A stretch of 7,249 nt of DNA from Anaerolineales bacterium (lineage in GTDB: Bacteria > Chloroflexota > Anaerolineae > Anaerolineales > E44-bin32), in contig DAOVFE010000083.1 in assembly GCA_030673085.1 (NCBI GenBank), positions 1 to 7,249 of the forward strand. The letters are read 5' to 3'. Shown piece after piece: positions 1 through 5,809 of the stretch. The position numbers were made by a program, and so were the translations under genes. The notes below the pieces were generated by a model that was not told where the DNA came from, made no database searches, and was given only the letters and a program-made list of their open reading frames with translations. Each line of letters starts with the position of its first letter. Position 1 is the first letter of the stretch.

Positions 1-1
1 A

Positions 2-193
2 CTCAAATTTAAACTCAATTGGATACGCAGCTTAAACGACAATATAGCCAGCACGACCATGCTTTCGAGCCTGGCCGAATCGGAGGACGCATTCTTCAAC
101 CAGCGTCCCCCCTCTTTCAACAATGGGAAGATGAAACATCACCGAGGTGAGCGCAGACTATCGATCTATACTATACAAAATTCTTCGAATTAA
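2..193 (+). CDS. Possible 3' end of an upstream gene (partial, unrecognised)
   Basis: Reading from position 2, the frame stays open for 63 codons and ends at TAA 191-193. The other two plus-strand frames hit stops within the first 35 nt. The predicted peptide is polar (it includes SLAESEDAFF and KMKHHRGERR), has no membrane segment and matches no family I recognise. If real, it ends 14 nt before the ATG of the threonine dehydrogenase, an operon-like spacing. An open stretch of this length can occur by chance, and the start lies outside the window, so this is only a candidate C-terminus. Confidence 0.3.
   Translation, partial: LKFKLNWIRSLNDNIASTTMLSSLAESEDAFFNQRPPSFNNGKMKHHRGERRLSIYTIQNSSN
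167..177 (+). promoter_or_regulatory. Possible -10 element(s) upstream of the threonine dehydrogenase gene
   Basis: Two overlapping -10-like hexamers, TATACT (167-172) and TATACA (172-177), lie about 30-40 nt before the ATG at 208. The sequences 17 nt upstream (around 144-154, GAGGTG and GAGCGC) do not resemble a -35 box. A sigma-70-type promoter is therefore possible but weak, and the gene could instead be transcribed from further upstream. Confidence 0.2.
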
Positions 194-207
194 TTATCGG
201 AGGCGAA

Positions 208-1239
208 ATGCGTAAAGAAATTGTCCTTGTTACCGGAGCAAATGGCGAAGTCGGCCACGGGCTGATCCCGTATTTGAGCGAACATGGCAAGGTCCACATC
301 GTAGCGATGGACATCCATCCCCTGGAAGAATCGCTTAAGAAATACTGTTACCATTTCATCCTTGGCGATATTCTCGATACGATAATGCTCGGGCGTTTAG
401 TGTTTGAATACGACATCCACACAATCTACCATCTAGCCTCGATACTATCAACCCGGGCTGAATATAATCCCGAAGCGGCCCATCGCGTAAATGTAGAAGG
501 AACATTAAACTTGCTTCGCCTGGCAGTAGAACAATCCCAATGGCAGAAAAGGCCGGTCAAATTCCTTTATCCAAGTTCAATCGCAGTATATGGATTGCCT
601 AGCTTGGAGACTAAAGCGAAGGCAGGGCGAGTAAGCGAAACCGAATGGCTTAACCCAACAACTATGTATGGCTGCAACAAGCTCTACTGCGAGCATCTAG
701 GCCGCTACCATGCCGTCTATTACAAGCAGTTAGTACGCAATAATGATGAGCCCTGCTGCATCGACTTCCGATGTGTGCGCTACCCTGGATTAATCAGCGC
801 GGTCACTTTGCCAGCTGGGGGAACCAGTGATTATGGACCCGAAATGATCCACCATGCCGCCCAAGGCACGCCCTACAAATGCTTTGTGCGAAAAGAATCG
901 CGGCTACCATTCATGGTTATGCCTGATGCCATCAAGGCCCTGGTAAAACTGGCCGAATCGCCGATTGATAGCCTTACACGGCATATCTACAACGTGACCA
1001 GCTTTAGCCTCAGCGCTGGCGATATTCTCGGCCTGGTGAAGGACGCCTTTCCGAAAGTGGAAGTAGATTTTGAGCCAGACAGGCCGCGGCAGCAAATCGT
1101 CGACAGCTGGCCCGCAGATATTGACGATACTGCCGCATGTCGAGATTGGAACTGGAAGCCGGATTACGATGTTAGCCGGTCCTTTAGCAAATATCTAATT
1201 CCCGGCATCACCCAGCGCTATATCGCCGGAGCCGAGTAG
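208..1239 (+). CDS. tdh: SDR-type L-threonine 3-dehydrogenase (NAD-dependent epimerase/dehydratase family)
   Basis: The 343-aa product looks like a cytoplasmic short-chain, extended-SDR L-threonine dehydrogenase, which oxidises threonine with NAD+ to 2-amino-3-ketobutyrate. Seen in the sequence: the nucleotide-binding motif TGANGEVG (residues 9-16) after a hydrophobic first strand; Asp35 at the end of strand 2, as expected for NAD over NADP; PSSIAVYG (122-129) with the catalytic-type Ser124; and the YxxxK pair Tyr154/Lys158 in YGCNK. The stretch RYPGLIS then GGTSDYGPEMIHHAA (191-218) is typical of the SDR-type threonine dehydrogenase and separates it from sugar-nucleotide epimerases of the same fold. 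Length fits the family (about 310-345 aa). GGAGG at 199-203, 4 nt before the ATG, supports the start. The usual partner, 2-amino-3-ketobutyrate CoA ligase (kbl), is not in the window. A general NAD-dependent epimerase is the alternative. Confidence 0.87.
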   Translation: MRKEIVLVTGANGEVGHGLIPYLSEHGKVHIVAMDIHPLEESLKKYCYHFILGDILDTIMLGRLVFEYDIHTIYHLASILSTRAEYNPEAAHRVNVEGTLNLLRLAVEQSQWQKRPVKFLYPSSIAVYGLPSLETKAKAGRVSETEWLNPTTMYGCNKLYCEHLGRYHAVYYKQLVRNNDEPCCIDFRCVRYPGLISAVTLPAGGTSDYGPEMIHHAAQGTPYKCFVRKESRLPFMVMPDAIKALVKLAESPIDSLTRHIYNVTSFSLSAGDILGLVKDAFPKVEVDFEPDRPRQQIVDSWPADIDDTAACRDWNWKPDYDVSRSFSKYLIPGITQRYIAGAE

Positions 1240-1246
1240 ATCGGCT
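1230..1246 (+). other. Short hairpin over the threonine dehydrogenase stop codon
   Basis: AGCCGA (1230-1235) and TCGGCT (1241-1246) form a 6-bp perfect stem with a 5-nt loop containing the TAG stop. No T-tract follows (the next bases are AAGTCTCTC), so it lacks the second half of an intrinsic terminator. It may be chance or may affect mRNA 3' stability. Confidence 0.2.
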
Positions 1247-1558
1247 AAGTCTCTCTCGTCATTTAAATCAGCCATAATCTGGCGATGATGAGTGATATTC
1301 GCTAGCCAGCATTAAGCGATTTGCGCCTTGAGATAAGGGCCATAATGCCGCATGGATGGTCCTTCTCCATCAATCGAGCAGCTTTATCGATATATTTATT
1401 TTTCCTTACTGAACTAAAATTCACGCATTTGATAATCGTTGCTTCTATTGTCCCAAAGCCTGGCTTTAATCGTAATTTTTAATCTGTGTTCTGGACGGGT
1501 ATCCTTGCCTTTGGCTCTGCTTTACTGCACAATGATAGTTAAAAAATCCGGACAAGAT

Positions 1559-1587
1559 CTTCAAGACCTAAAGAGATACTCTTCAAG
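1559..1587 (+). repeat. 7-bp direct repeat CTTCAAG, 22-nt period
   Basis: CTTCAAG occurs at 1559-1565 and again at 1581-1587. The 22-nt spacing (about two helical turns) puts both copies on the same face of the DNA, immediately upstream of the TATAAT at 1598. This geometry is common for dimeric activator sites, but two 7-mers can also coincide by chance. Confidence 0.3.
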
Positions 1588-1597
1588 CGGCCAATCT

Positions 1598-1603
1598 TAT
1601 AAT
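1598..1603 (+). promoter_or_regulatory. Candidate promoter -10 for the glycosyltransferase gene
   Basis: A perfect TATAAT hexamer is placed so that transcription would begin near 1610, giving a leader of about 115 nt before the preferred ATG at 1724. The -35 position (about 1575-1580, GATACT) matches the consensus poorly, so an activator or another sigma factor would be needed. A direct repeat CTTCAAG just upstream would suit such an activator. This is inference from motif and position only. Confidence 0.3.
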
Positions 1604-1657
1604 TTCGAAGATTCAATTGTCATGCTGAACCGATCAAGAAGATCTCGCGAGTCCTGC

Positions 1658-1676
1658 AAATGGCGCCATTTTTTTT
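1658..1676 (+). promoter_or_regulatory. 14-bp perfect palindrome followed by a T-run in the glycosyltransferase leader
   Basis: AAATGGCGCCATTT (1658-1671) is a perfect palindrome, and the T-run continues to 1676 (eight T in all). As RNA it could fold only into a stem of about 5 bp around a tetraloop, making a weak terminator or attenuator 48 nt before the preferred start. As DNA it could be an operator for a dimeric regulator. It would lie in the transcribed leader if the TATAAT at 1598 is used. Confidence 0.35.
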
Positions 1677-1710
1677 AATACCTGCCCATACGACTCATAT
1701 AAGTAAATAT

Positions 1711-1714
1711 GGAG
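1711..1714 (+). promoter_or_regulatory. Ribosome-binding site that decides the glycosyltransferase start
   Basis: GGAG at 1711-1714 lies 9 nt before ATG 1724. The other in-frame ATG at 1709 is not preceded by a purine-rich site (AAGTAA), and its own codon overlaps this GGAG. The ATG at 1724 is therefore preferred. Confidence 0.55.
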
Positions 1715-1723
1715 ACTGCATCC

Positions 1724-3511
1724 ATGACCGAAAACAACCCGATTAACCAAGCTGCCCAATCCATAAAACGAGGCTTGCGACAGATCAGCGATCATTTTCA
1801 CAGTGCCGATTATCTATTCCCGTTGATGCTCTTCGTCATTAATTTTATTCTTGTATTTCCATTATTTCTCCCAAATCTGAGCGATATTAATCCGTGGGAT
1901 GAAGCTGCCTATATCAACTCTGGTCGCATGTTGCTCGATAATGGTCGTCTGCCCTCATTCGCCGGAAATCCGCTCGTCAATCTCTTCTATGCCCTAACCT
2001 ACCTTCCCTTTAAGAATTCTCCCTTTTGGATGGTCCATAGTTGTTCGCTTGGACGGGTCCTGCTTTTCTCTCTTCTCTGGCTTAGCGCGTATTTAATCGC
2101 CAAGCAGCTCAGAGGCCATGCTCGCCCCTTCATTATGCTGGGATTCCTATTTGTAACCCCGCTTGCCATAGATACACTTCGGTTCCCCAGTGATCCCTTA
2201 TTTACCTCATTGGCAGCCATAAGCCTAAGTCATCTTCTGCATTTCTATCGTGCCCGTGAGGTAAAGCAACTATGGCTGGCGTCGTTGTTTATGGGTCTGG
2301 CCGCTCTTGCCCGAAATGACGGCTTGGTCCTTTTTCTCATTCTATTTGTGTTCTGCATGATTTTAAGTCTGCGGACGAAGCGTTGGTGGCCCTCGCTCAT
2401 TGCTACCACTGTTCCCTTTCTGACGCTTGTGGGCGGGTACGTGTTGATCTACGGCGCGCTCACTGGCAGCTTCAAGCTCGGCACGCAAGGGCGAACCTAC
2501 GGCAACTTCGAATCAGGGCAACAGATTATCTATAGCGGTACTGGCGAGCTAAGCCCGGTGATCGAATCTAGATTGGAAGCTCGTCGCATATTTGGGACGC
2601 CGGAGGAGAATCAGTACTCTGTTTTCAAAGCCATTCGCCGCAATCCTCAGGTCTTCATGCAACGCGTGGCCGCAGTCACCAGAGCCCTTCCGCAAACACT
2701 TCTACACGCGTACGGAATCCGATTTGCTATATTATTTTTCTTACTCGCACTGCGGGGAATTATCGAGCTTCTCCGGCGAAGAGAGTTCCTCCTTCTCGCT
2801 ATATTATGCCTGTGGCCGGCTTCTCTGCTGTCTGGTTTCGTTATTACCATCTTTCGAACCGGTCATTTGCAGTTCTACTTCTACATCGTCTTTGCTCTCG
2901 CCGCCATAGGCCTGACCGCTGTTCTATCGAACCTCGAGAATAGCACCGAGCGCTCCTTATGGACTCTCACTCTGTTGGGATTTACGCTCTATGGTTGCAT
3001 GGCAAACAAGCTCGCGGTTTCGTACGGGACTATGTTATTCTTAGTAGGCCTTTGGACAATCTGGATTGTCCAGCTTTGTCATATCCGGCTCTCGCCGGCT
3101 TTCCCCCTGTTTATCCTTCTTTGCACGGGTATCATCATTCGAGGAAACTATCCCAGCCCCAAGATTCGAACATTAGGCATCGAACCTCAAGAGCAAGCGG
3201 TGGTATATATGCGGGAGAATTTAGAATCTATGCCCAGTATAGCTGCCGGCTCTCCGGGGATAGTGGAAGCAGCCAAGAAACGCTGTATTGTTCTTACATC
3301 AACGGATATCCCTAAAAATCGCTCTCCCGAAGAATTTCTCAAGTGGATGATTGGACAGGGGATTAAGGCCATATACGTGGATCATACACTTTACAATAGC
3401 AACCCGGCTTTATGGGATATGATCCAACCACAGACAGGGAAAAGACTGGAGCGGGTTTTCACTGCTGACAAGGGAAGTTTCCAGATTTTAATTGTCCAAC
3501 AAGGTTCTTGA
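1724..3511 (+). CDS. GT39/GT-C-like polytopic membrane glycosyltransferase
   Basis: The 595-aa integral membrane protein has the layout of GT-C glycosyltransferases (ArnT/PMT, GT39-like), which move sugars from polyprenyl-phosphate donors to acceptors on the outer face of the membrane. Seen: a short polar N-terminus; a first membrane helix at about 31-49; then a loop with DINPWDEAAYI (54-64), whose adjacent Asp-Glu matches the acidic motif these enzymes place in the first external loop. LAALARNDGL (about 192-201) resembles the family's LTRxEGL segment. About 10-12 hydrophobic helices run to about residue 473, and a soluble tail of about 120 residues follows. Length is usual for the family. 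The start at 1724 rests on GGAG at 1711; ATG 1709 would add five residues. It stands alone on its strand between a long 5' leader and a convergent gene, so donor and acceptor cannot be inferred. The family call is firm by topology and motif; the substrate is unknown. Confidence 0.75.
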   Translation: MTENNPINQAAQSIKRGLRQISDHFHSADYLFPLMLFVINFILVFPLFLPNLSDINPWDEAAYINSGRMLLDNGRLPSFAGNPLVNLFYALTYLPFKNSPFWMVHSCSLGRVLLFSLLWLSAYLIAKQLRGHARPFIMLGFLFVTPLAIDTLRFPSDPLFTSLAAISLSHLLHFYRAREVKQLWLASLFMGLAALARNDGLVLFLILFVFCMILSLRTKRWWPSLIATTVPFLTLVGGYVLIYGALTGSFKLGTQGRTYGNFESGQQIIYSGTGELSPVIESRLEARRIFGTPEENQYSVFKAIRRNPQVFMQRVAAVTRALPQTLLHAYGIRFAILFFLLALRGIIELLRRREFLLLAILCLWPASLLSGFVITIFRTGHLQFYFYIVFALAAIGLTAVLSNLENSTERSLWTLTLLGFTLYGCMANKLAVSYGTMLFLVGLWTIWIVQLCHIRLSPAFPLFILLCTGIIIRGNYPSPKIRTLGIEPQEQAVVYMRENLESMPSIAAGSPGIVEAAKKRCIVLTSTDIPKNRSPEEFLKWMIGQGIKAIYVDHTLYNSNPALWDMIQPQTGKRLERVFTADKGSFQILIVQQGS

Positions 3512-3515
3512 GGAT

Positions 3516-3576
3516 ATTAAATGGCATATTTATCTTTGGCTATAACCCGCGTAATAAGTGCGTTGCTCCATTTAAT
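3516..3576. repeat. 9-bp inverted repeat spanning the convergent gene junction
   Basis: ATTAAATGG (3516-3524) and CCATTTAAT (3568-3576) are perfect reverse complements separated by 43 nt. The left arm begins 4 nt after the glycosyltransferase stop (TGA 3509-3511). The right arm covers the stop of the LOG gene on the other strand (3572-3574). It could act as a weak bidirectional transcript end, but the arms are AT-rich, the loop is long and no clear T-run follows. Confidence 0.3.
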
Positions 3577-4168
3577 GCTGCTCATCTCGTTCCACCCAAC
3601 GCTTAAGACCTTCTGGAGGATGGTATAAAGCTAATCGCGCCAAAAGCGCATCCGGATTGCTCTCGCTAATGAGCAGAGAACGATGCTCATCATAAATAAA
3701 TCCTTCACCCCGCGCATGCTCAATCAGAGAAAGAAGCAAGTTGAAATAGCCCTTTGCATTCAGAACCCCCACTGGCCGGCTATGAATACCGAGTTGAGCC
3801 CAGGTGAGAATCTCGAATAACTCTTCAAACGTGCCAAATCCGCCGGGGAGAGCGATAAATGCGTCTGCAAGACTGGCCATAGCCGCCTTGCGTTCATGCA
3901 TAGTTTCGACTACACGTAACTCCGTCAACCCCAAATGAGCCAGCGCTGGCGTGTCGAACCGCTTCGGGATGATCCCTACTACCTCTGCATCCGCGGCCAG
4001 CATCGCATCAGCCAATGCGCCCATCATTCCAGTGCGGCCTCCCCCAAATACTACCCCGATCTTACGCGCTGCCAGCGCCTGCCCCAGCGCTGTCGCCGCG
4101 CCTAAATAATCCGGAGCCACATGATCGCTCGATCCGCAATATACACAAACTCGCTTTAACTTGTTCAC
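3572..4168 (-). CDS. LOG family protein (nucleoside 5'-monophosphate phosphoribohydrolase-like, TIGR00730 type)
   Basis: The 198-aa cytoplasmic Rossmann-fold protein belongs to the LOG (formerly 'lysine decarboxylase-like') family. Characterised members hydrolyse cytokinin riboside 5'-monophosphates or AMP to free base plus ribose 5-phosphate. Seen: CVYCGSS (8-14), GGGRTGMMG (42-50), MHERKAAM (90-97, with the Arg/Lys of the active site), and the signature PGGFGTFEE (108-116), whose Glu residues belong to the catalytic PGGxGTxxE motif. Length is typical for the family. The start is GTG (complement of 4166-4168) with AGAGGA 8 nt upstream on the minus strand. It lies 79 nt downstream of the HIT gene on the same strand, and a shared transcript is likely. 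In bacteria the true substrate is usually unknown; older annotation as lysine decarboxylase should be avoided. Confidence 0.9.
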   Translation of the reverse strand: MNKLKRVCVYCGSSDHVAPDYLGAATALGQALAARKIGVVFGGGRTGMMGALADAMLAADAEVVGIIPKRFDTPALAHLGLTELRVVETMHERKAAMASLADAFIALPGGFGTFEELFEILTWAQLGIHSRPVGVLNAKGYFNLLLSLIEHARGEGFIYDEHRSLLISESNPDALLARLALYHPPEGLKRWVERDEQH

Positions 4169-4247
4169 ATTCTCGATCCTCTTTATGGCAATAAAATCGG
4201 AAAATCCGCCAGCACACGACGCACGCTGTCGCTTGCTGCGGGGTTCT

Positions 4248-4700
4248 TCACCTCAACTCAACCTCTCGGTTTAGAGAAGCTCGCACAATGTTACCTATCG
4301 AATCTAGCTCCGCACGCGAGGGTTTGCGTAGCGAAGCAGACGAGCGGCGAAAGCCGAAGCCATCACCACTATAGCGAGGAATTATGTGCAGATGAATATG
4401 GAACACGGATTGTCCGGCCACTGTTCCATCCGCTAGAAAAAGGTTAACCCCCTCACAACGCAGATCGGCTCGTCGCAAAGCCCGAGCAATTTGCTGCCCC
4501 ACAATGAACATGTGCTTCCCAATCGCCCCATCCAGCTGAGCGAGATCGGGTATATGTTTATTTGGCGCAACCAACACATGGCCAGCATTAATCGGCTGGT
4601 TATCTAAAAACGCCGTCACCAAGTCATCCTTATAGATTAAACTCGATTCTGCTTGACCGGATATAATTTGGCAGAAGATGCAATCTGGGTCGAGTATCAT
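4248..4700 (-). CDS. HIT family (histidine triad) nucleotide hydrolase, Hint-like
   Basis: The 150-aa cytoplasmic protein is of the histidine-triad superfamily, which cleaves AMP-linked substrates (phosphoramidates, acyl adenylates or dinucleoside polyphosphates) through an AMP-histidine intermediate. Seen: CIFC (7-10), the N-terminal CxxC found in Hint-like members, followed by QIISGQ; NAGHVLVAPNKHI (38-50); and the triad HIHLHII (101-107), with His105 as the expected nucleophile and His101/His103 flanking it. The frame is open upstream to a TTG at 4955, which would add 85 residues. ATG 4700 is chosen because AGGGAG sits 6 nt upstream and family homology begins right there. It is the first gene of a minus-strand pair with LOG. 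Both work on nucleotide derivatives, which suggests, but does not show, a shared salvage or housecleaning role. Confidence 0.9.
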   Translation of the reverse strand: MILDPDCIFCQIISGQAESSLIYKDDLVTAFLDNQPINAGHVLVAPNKHIPDLAQLDGAIGKHMFIVGQQIARALRRADLRCEGVNLFLADGTVAGQSVFHIHLHIIPRYSGDGFGFRRSSASLRKPSRAELDSIGNIVRASLNREVELR

Positions 4701-4706
4701 CTCGTT

Positions 4707-4712
4707 CTCCCT
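4707..4712 (-). promoter_or_regulatory. Ribosome-binding site that fixes the HIT start
   Basis: On the minus strand AGGGAG lies 6 nt before ATG (4698-4700). It decides for the 150-aa protein over the 235-aa reading from TTG 4955. Confidence 0.6.
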
Positions 4713-4723
4713 GGCTTTAGCAA

Positions 4724-4729
4724 AGTATA
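4724..4729 (-). promoter_or_regulatory. Possible -10 element for the HIT-LOG transcript
   Basis: TATACT on the minus strand (one mismatch to TATAAT) lies 23 nt before the HIT start codon and 11 nt before its ribosome-binding site. That would give a short leader of under 20 nt. No good -35 box is seen about 17 nt upstream, so the call is tentative. Confidence 0.25.
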
Positions 4730-4963
4730 ATTGGAGGAAACGGCCCGATTCGAGCCGCAACCTAGCAAGTGTTCGATTGTACCATCTGAAGCTAAATCCA
4801 TTATGCGGCAATCTGCCTATTTCCTGGTCGAATTTTATCTGAAGGGGATTATTCATAAGGAGAAGCCTTTGTAAGGGAAGAATCTGATACCGAGTTGAGT
4901 TTTTATTTTTCCTCTCTGTATCTACCACTCCTTCTTTCAGAAAATTCAGTTTCAAACATCCCC

Positions 4964-4992
4964 TTGACGACCACGGGCCAAAATGTGAGAAT
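4964..4992 (+). promoter_or_regulatory. Candidate sigma-70-type promoter for the P-loop gene
   Basis: TTGACG (4964-4969, five of six consensus bases) is followed after exactly 17 nt by GAGAAT (4987-4992, four of six). Initiation near 4999 would give a leader of about 28 nt before the GAGGAG site and ATG of the P-loop gene. It lies in the divergent intergenic region and is the best two-box promoter match I found in the window. Confidence 0.45.
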
Positions 4993-5027
4993 TCCCAAGT
5001 ATTTAAACATAGGGTTCGAGGAGTATT

Positions 5028-5756
5028 ATGATGAAGATTTTTCCCATCCTGATTCTGAATGCACGTCCGGCGGCAGGGAAAAGCGAGATCATTGATTATT
5101 TGAAGAAGGTACCATTAGAGGAGCGGATTGCCCGTTTCCACATTGGCCCACTGCAAATTATGGACGATTTTCCCATGTTATGGACCTGGTTTGAAGAAGA
5201 CGATCTGCTTGAAAACATCTTTCACCGTCCTCGTCTTCATACAACGCCTGACGGCGATTTTATTTACCTTGATATGTGGCACCTGCTAATTCGGAGATTG
5301 TCGCTGGAATACAGCAAACAGCGCCGCGATCAAACCGAAGATCAAACCACTCTAATAGAATTCTCGCGCGGAGTACAACATGGCGGATACCAGGCTGCAT
5401 ATCAGCATCTTAGCGATGCAATTCTCAAGCAAGCTGCCTGTTTATACTTGCGAGTGCCTTTTGCGGAGTCTTTGCGTAAAAATCGTGCCCGCTACAATCC
5501 CGACCGGCCCGATAGCATCCTCGAACATGGACTTTCAGACGATAAGCTGGAACGTCTTTATCGGGATGATGATTGGGGTGATTTCACTACTTCCGATCCT
5601 GAGTTTCTAACAGTGCGGAACTATCGTGTTCCCTATGCCGTCTTTGAAAATGAAGATGACGTCACTACCGCCGGCGGAGAACTGTTGGGGTTGCGGGTTG
5701 AAAAAACCCTTCATTCTCTATGGCCCTGCTGGCTACAGAATAACTCGCAAAAATAG
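5028..5756 (+). CDS. P-loop NTPase-like protein of unknown function
   Basis: I do not recognise a named family for this 242-aa, apparently cytoplasmic protein. Seen: a hydrophobic N-terminal strand (PILILN, 6-11) leading into ARPAAGKS (12-19). This matches a Walker A loop GxxxxGKS except that the first Gly is Ala. TLIEFSRG (108-115) is a second buried strand ending in acidic and basic residues, as in the Walker B region of small kinases. An Arg-rich stretch, LRKNRARYNPDRPD (149-162), followed by acidic DDKLERLYRDDDW (171-183), resembles the lid region of nucleotide or nucleoside kinases. A kinase-type P-loop fold is therefore inferred, with substrate unknown. GAGGAG (5018-5023) fits either ATG 5028 (4-nt spacing) or the tandem ATG 5031 (7-nt spacing, arguably better). 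It has its own candidate promoter and may be co-transcribed with the thioredoxin-VKOR gene 53 nt downstream. Confidence 0.7.
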   Translation: MMKIFPILILNARPAAGKSEIIDYLKKVPLEERIARFHIGPLQIMDDFPMLWTWFEEDDLLENIFHRPRLHTTPDGDFIYLDMWHLLIRRLSLEYSKQRRDQTEDQTTLIEFSRGVQHGGYQAAYQHLSDAILKQAACLYLRVPFAESLRKNRARYNPDRPDSILEHGLSDDKLERLYRDDDWGDFTTSDPEFLTVRNYRVPYAVFENEDDVTTAGGELLGLRVEKTLHSLWPCWLQNNSQK

Positions 5757-5809
5757 TATGAGTCCGCTGAAGCAAATAGCCATCATCAGAAAATGTGGGT
5801 AATACGAGC

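Larger units (their letters stand above)
1240..1708. other. 469-nt intergenic region without a convincing gene
   Basis: This gap separates two plus-strand genes. A TTG-initiated open frame covers 1439-1678 (79 codons), but it has no ribosome-binding site, its product resembles no family I know, and its second half runs through the direct repeat, TATAAT and palindrome described separately. I do not call it a gene. The region becomes AT-rich from about 1383. It contains a perfect TATAAT (1598-1603), a 7-bp direct repeat (1559-1587) and a 14-bp palindrome followed by a T-run (1658-1676). No tRNA-like or riboswitch-like fold was recognised by eye. Confidence 0.6.

Noticed and set aside
1439..1678. 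79-codon open frame from a TTG in the large intergenic gap
   Set aside because: It has no ribosome-binding site and no recognisable protein features, and it runs through the direct repeat, TATAAT and palindrome. It is more likely a chance opening.
2592..3315. Open frames of 105 and 118 codons in another frame of the glycosyltransferase gene
   Set aside because: They overlap the full-length membrane protein, whose helices and length are intact, so they are shadows of its coding sequence.
3939..3950. 12-bp perfect palindrome GCCAGCGCTGGC inside the LOG gene
   Set aside because: It is made of common Ala/Leu codons in a GC-richer coding stretch, and similar AGCGCTGG strings occur in other genes of the window. 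No regulatory position supports it.
4169..4247. Possible attenuator between HIT and LOG (CAGC/GCTG arms followed by ATTTT on the minus strand)
   Set aside because: The stem is only 4 bp and the T-run is interrupted, so it is not distinguishable from chance.
5695..5708. GGGTT/AACCC hairpin near the end of the P-loop gene
   Set aside because: It is a 5-bp stem inside coding sequence, about 50 nt before the stop and with no T-run, so it is not a terminator.
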